DNA from: JAWLDB01 sp041686915
GTDB lineage: Bacteria; Bacillota; UBA994; UBA5500
Reading direction: 5' to 3'
Assembly (NCBI GenBank): GCA_041686915.1
Contig: JAWLDB010000126.1
Span: 1 to 8,092, forward strand
Length of the DNA stretch: 8,092 nucleotides
Shown: positions 5,716 to 8,092 of the stretch, one piece after another
Layout: every line of letters starts with the position of its first letter
Numbering within the stretch: position 1 is the stretch's first letter
Notes under the pieces: generated by a model
Seen by the model: the letters and a program-made list of their open reading frames with translations, nothing else
The model's database searches: none
What the model was told of the DNA's origin: nothing
Made by a program: the position numbers and the translations under genes

Positions 5716-5811
5716 TTCCAAGGAACTAATACGTATGGGAAAGTATGGATGGGCTAGCGCAGTATAAACTGGCGCCGACGCCCAAAAGTCTAGCAAAGGG
5801 AAGGTGATGTT

Positions 5812-7644
5812 GTGAGGAAGTCGGGGAAACAGGTATTGGTTGCGCTGCTAGCCCTACTGCTGGTGAGCGCAGGTTGGCCCGGCGCCATGGCCAAGGCTGA
5901 CGAGGTGACGCAAGCGTTTCACGCAAACTATGACCCAGGCGAAGATGCGAGCAGACCAGGTGACAGCTTGGCTAATTACCTTGGTTTCCCGCGTTCTGCC
6001 CTGGCTGAGGCCGGTCAAGTGGATCTGGAGTTGCGAGTCTCACCGGACGGATCAGCCCAGGTGAAGGCAACAGTGCAGTGCGAGCAGGGGGCTGTTACCT
6101 TCGAAGCAAGCGGATCGTGGAGGCAATATGGCGATACCCCGGTAATGACCGGAGAGTTTCGTAGCGAGACAGCAGAAGGGGTACCCTACAGGATTATCCT
6201 CAGCTATCTACCCGAGTATGACGAGACGCGAGTTGTCTTCGCCTTTGCAGAAGGTACGCCAAATACCGCAACGCTGTTCTTTGGGCAGCACCACGGCAAC
6301 CTGGCGGCTGTTCAGGTGCAGATGAGCGAACGCGACAGGCAACTGGCGAAAATCCCACCGGCCTACCGTCTGGATGATCAGGCGCTCGAATTTGCCCAGG
6401 CACCGCTGATAGCAGACAACGCCGTTCTGTTGCCACTCCGGCAGGTGCTCGAATCGCTCGGTGCAGACGTCTATTGGAACGGCCGGGAACATTCAGTTAC
6501 CATGAGCAAGGGTGCAACGACCGTCAAGCTGTGGCTGGACAAGACGGACGCTTTGGTCAACGGGGAAGCCAGAAGTCTTCCCGTGGCGCCCCGTCTGGTG
6601 GAGCATACCACAATAGTCACGCTGAGCCCTCTGGCAGAATGGTTTGGAGCCAGTTTGGCGGTGCGCAGGGACGAAAGCGTCTCCATTATCAGCGAGGAGC
6701 GTCAGGCAGCTATTTCGGGGCAGTTCAACGTGCAGTTTACTGGTTACACTGACCTGATGCTTAAGAACAACACCAACAAACCGGTGGACATGACCGGCTG
6801 GATGTTGATGTCTATGCAGCCCTTCAAGGGACAAGAAATCTTCTACTTCCCGGAAGGGTTCGTGCTTGAGGCTGGTAGGCAGGTGCACGTGCAGGCATGC
6901 GAGGCAGTGCAGGCGGACGGCAAGTCGGTGCTGAAGTGGTACACCCAGTCCGAGATCGCTGCCCTGCCGGCAGATGAACAAACGGCATTTTCCCCCCGGC
7001 CCCACTCTGTGCAGCTGGCTGTGATGTCGCTGGAACCATACAAAGAAGTGATGGCCGTAAGCAGCAGGACCGGGGACCTCATCTTAAGCAGTTGGCAGTT
7101 GACTGCGCCAGGCGAAAGAGACTCCTTCAGCTTCCCACAGGGGTTCGTAGTGGCTGAAGGCAGGTCTTTGCAAGTAGTTGGTCAGCCAGGAGAAGTATCC
7201 GCCAATGTATTACGCTGGCCCAATCCGCCGGAAGTGGAAGCAGCCTATCGGGAAGAGCAGGAGCAAAAGGCCGCTGCAACCGCAGAAGCCAGAGAGCAAC
7301 TAAGGCACTCGCTCTCAGCCATAAGCACTGCCCTGCAGCTGGAGCAGGCTGATTGGCTGTTCTATGGTACACAGGACAATCCGGCCCTGAGTCAGGGACA
7401 GGTCCCTCCGTTTAACGGTGACCGAGGCTACGCGCACTCATTCCTTTTCGCCAAGATGCGTACCATTGATAAGCAACTAGCCGTCGGTGATATGATGCCG
7501 GGATACTGGATCCGTAATGATGGCTCGGAAGCTTATCTCGGCTCACTCAAGCAGGACGGCACACCGGTTGCCTGGCATCTGATGCGTCACGTCGATGATA
7601 AAGGGTACATCACCTGGACCACTGAACAGGTGCTTAGTAAATAA
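5812..7644 (+). CDS. Secreted protein with copper-amine-oxidase-type stalk domain and two lamin-tail-like repeats
   Basis: This 610-residue protein starts with a signal peptide (basic MRKSGK, then a hydrophobic core 8-20, likely cut near AMA-KA at 27-29), so it is exported. Residues about 30-175 are a beta-rich region I do not recognise. Residues about 184-295 match the copper amine oxidase N-terminal-like 'stalk' domain common in Bacillota surface proteins (LLPLRQVLESLGADVYWNG, then a second half with LSPLAEWFGASL). Two lamin-tail-like beta repeats follow, at about 305-380 and 408-472, sharing GW/SW and FYFPEGFVLEAGRQVHV versus FSFPQGFVVAEGRSLQV. An Ala/Glu-rich helix (475-510) and an unrecognised C-terminus complete it. 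No catalytic motif or sortase signal is seen; a binding or structural envelope role is likely. The start is GTG at 5812 behind an AAGGTG; the nearby ATG at 5807 is out of frame. The gene stands alone between terminators. Confidence 0.85.
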   Translation: MRKSGKQVLVALLALLLVSAGWPGAMAKADEVTQAFHANYDPGEDASRPGDSLANYLGFPRSALAEAGQVDLELRVSPDGSAQVKATVQCEQGAVTFEASGSWRQYGDTPVMTGEFRSETAEGVPYRIILSYLPEYDETRVVFAFAEGTPNTATLFFGQHHGNLAAVQVQMSERDRQLAKIPPAYRLDDQALEFAQAPLIADNAVLLPLRQVLESLGADVYWNGREHSVTMSKGATTVKLWLDKTDALVNGEARSLPVAPRLVEHTTIVTLSPLAEWFGASLAVRRDESVSIISEERQAAISGQFNVQFTGYTDLMLKNNTNKPVDMTGWMLMSMQPFKGQEIFYFPEGFVLEAGRQVHVQACEAVQADGKSVLKWYTQSEIAALPADEQTAFSPRPHSVQLAVMSLEPYKEVMAVSSRTGDLILSSWQLTAPGERDSFSFPQGFVVAEGRSLQVVGQPGEVSANVLRWPNPPEVEAAYREEQEQKAAATAEAREQLRHSLSAISTALQLEQADWLFYGTQDNPALSQGQVPPFNGDRGYAHSFLFAKMRTIDKQLAVGDMMPGYWIRNDGSEAYLGSLKQDGTPVAWHLMRHVDDKGYITWTTEQVLSK

Positions 7645-7656
7645 TCTAGGGTGACA

Positions 7657-7688
7657 AACAGGCCGCACCATATTCGGTGCGGCCTGTT
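7657..7688. terminator. Hairpin terminator between convergent genes
   Basis: A perfect 13-base-pair stem, AACAGGCCGCACC with GGTGCGGCCTGTT, has a 6-base ATATTC loop and lies between the stop codons of two convergent genes. The T-run is weak on both strands (GTTGCTTG on plus, TGTTTGT on minus), so termination is inferred mainly from stem strength and position. Confidence 0.75.
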
Positions 7689-7708
7689 GCTTGCTCGCTG
7701 ATTACGAG

Positions 7709-8092
7709 TTACTCTATACCGGCCCTCTTGAATAGTGACTTAACAAACTCCTCATTATTCCACACATCCGGAGAACTAATAGTTGTATTAGGACGGTAGC
7801 TCTCATCAAAGGAACTGATCCCGGAGCCACGCACTATGTACCAGTCAGCAACAACCAGCTTTCCATCAGCCACGGATATTAGTATCTCCACCACGTCTGA
7901 GAACCCACCAAGTCGGCTGTCCTCGGCATAAACAGCGTAGCTTATACGAAAGCACCTATCTTCACGAACAAACGTAGCTTGTTCTATACCGATGTAGACC
8001 TCCTTTATATCATAGACGTGGATCTCTACTGCATTGCGTCTGTTTGAATACTTAAGGAGGTTCACGTTGGAAATGTACTCCGAAAAATCGAT
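7709..8092 (-). CDS. Unrecognised protein, C-terminal part (runs off right edge)
   Basis: The minus-strand frame is open from the window edge to a TAA at 7711-7709 and gives about 127 residues. A GTG at 8065 could serve as a start, but no ribosome binding site stands at a suitable distance before it and the frame continues upstream without a stop, so I treat the 5' end as lying outside the window. The visible part alternates charged and hydrophobic residues in beta-strand fashion (AVEIHVYDIKEVYIG, FRISYAVYAE, VVEILISVADGKLVVADWYIV) and ends in a short helix with a basic patch (EEFVKSLFKRAG). It resembles the mixed or beta C-terminal domains of small exported Bacillota proteins, but I cannot name a family. 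The DNA is visibly AT-richer than its neighbours. It is convergent with the secreted protein gene, with a shared hairpin between them. Confidence 0.7.
   Translation of the reverse strand: MDFSEYISNVNLLKYSNRRNAVEIHVYDIKEVYIGIEQATFVREDRCFRISYAVYAEDSRLGGFSDVVEILISVADGKLVVADWYIVRGSGISSFDESYRPNTTISSPDVWNNEEFVKSLFKRAGIE

Noticed and set aside
6493..7005. Antisense frame of about 170 codons in the secreted protein gene
   Set aside because: It is His/Leu/Arg-rich with no domain, and overlaps a gene with a signal peptide and recognised domains.
1..8092. CRISPR array, tRNA, rRNA or riboswitch
   Set aside because: No regularly spaced direct repeats, cloverleaf-like segments or conserved riboswitch cores were seen on either strand.

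Overview
The window looks like a stretch of chromosome from a Gram-positive, Clostridia-like member of the Bacillota. The evidence is strong AGGAGG-type ribosome binding sites, GTG and TTG starts, an ECF sigma factor paired with a DUF4179-like membrane anti-sigma protein, a secreted protein with a copper-amine-oxidase-type stalk domain, and a double P-loop ATPase of a type I associate with spore-forming Bacillota. Base composition is moderately GC-rich, with AT-richer patches at both ends. Assignment below phylum level is not possible by eye.

Layout, left to right. (1) At 1-106 on the minus strand lies the N-terminal piece of a P-loop kinase or NTPase, running off the left edge. (2) A divergent intergenic region leads to an M24 metallopeptidase (Xaa-Pro aminopeptidase/prolidase type, 318-1580). 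(3) A compact toxin-antitoxin operon follows: a perfect 15-bp-arm inverted repeat with an extended -10 on its right arm, an AbrB/MazE-type antitoxin (1645-1872) and a Doc/Fic-fold toxin (1876-2274). (4) A bidirectional terminator (2329-2360) separates it from a convergent minus-strand ATPase with two tandemly duplicated P-loop halves (2382-3512). (5) Divergent from the ATPase is an ECF sigma factor / anti-sigma operon (3792-5631) with overlapping genes, closed by a hairpin terminator. (6) A monocistronic-looking secreted protein follows (5812-7644): signal peptide, stalk domain, two lamin-tail-like repeats, helical segment and an unrecognised C-terminus. (7) Another convergent hairpin separates it from the C-terminal part of an unrecognised minus-strand protein that runs off the right edge.

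The genes form independent units, not one pathway. Two are self-contained regulatory circuits: the toxin-antitoxin pair with its probable operator, and the sigma/anti-sigma pair, which probably responds to a cell-envelope signal. The secreted stalk/lamin-tail protein is a possible but unproven target of that sigma factor. I do not see a clearly new multi-gene system. The most unusual details are the second ATPase half, which has lost both its P-loop lysine and the aspartate aligned with a probable Walker B residue; an Asp-for-Glu change at a predicted metal ligand of the M24 enzyme; and the antitoxin-promoter palindrome.
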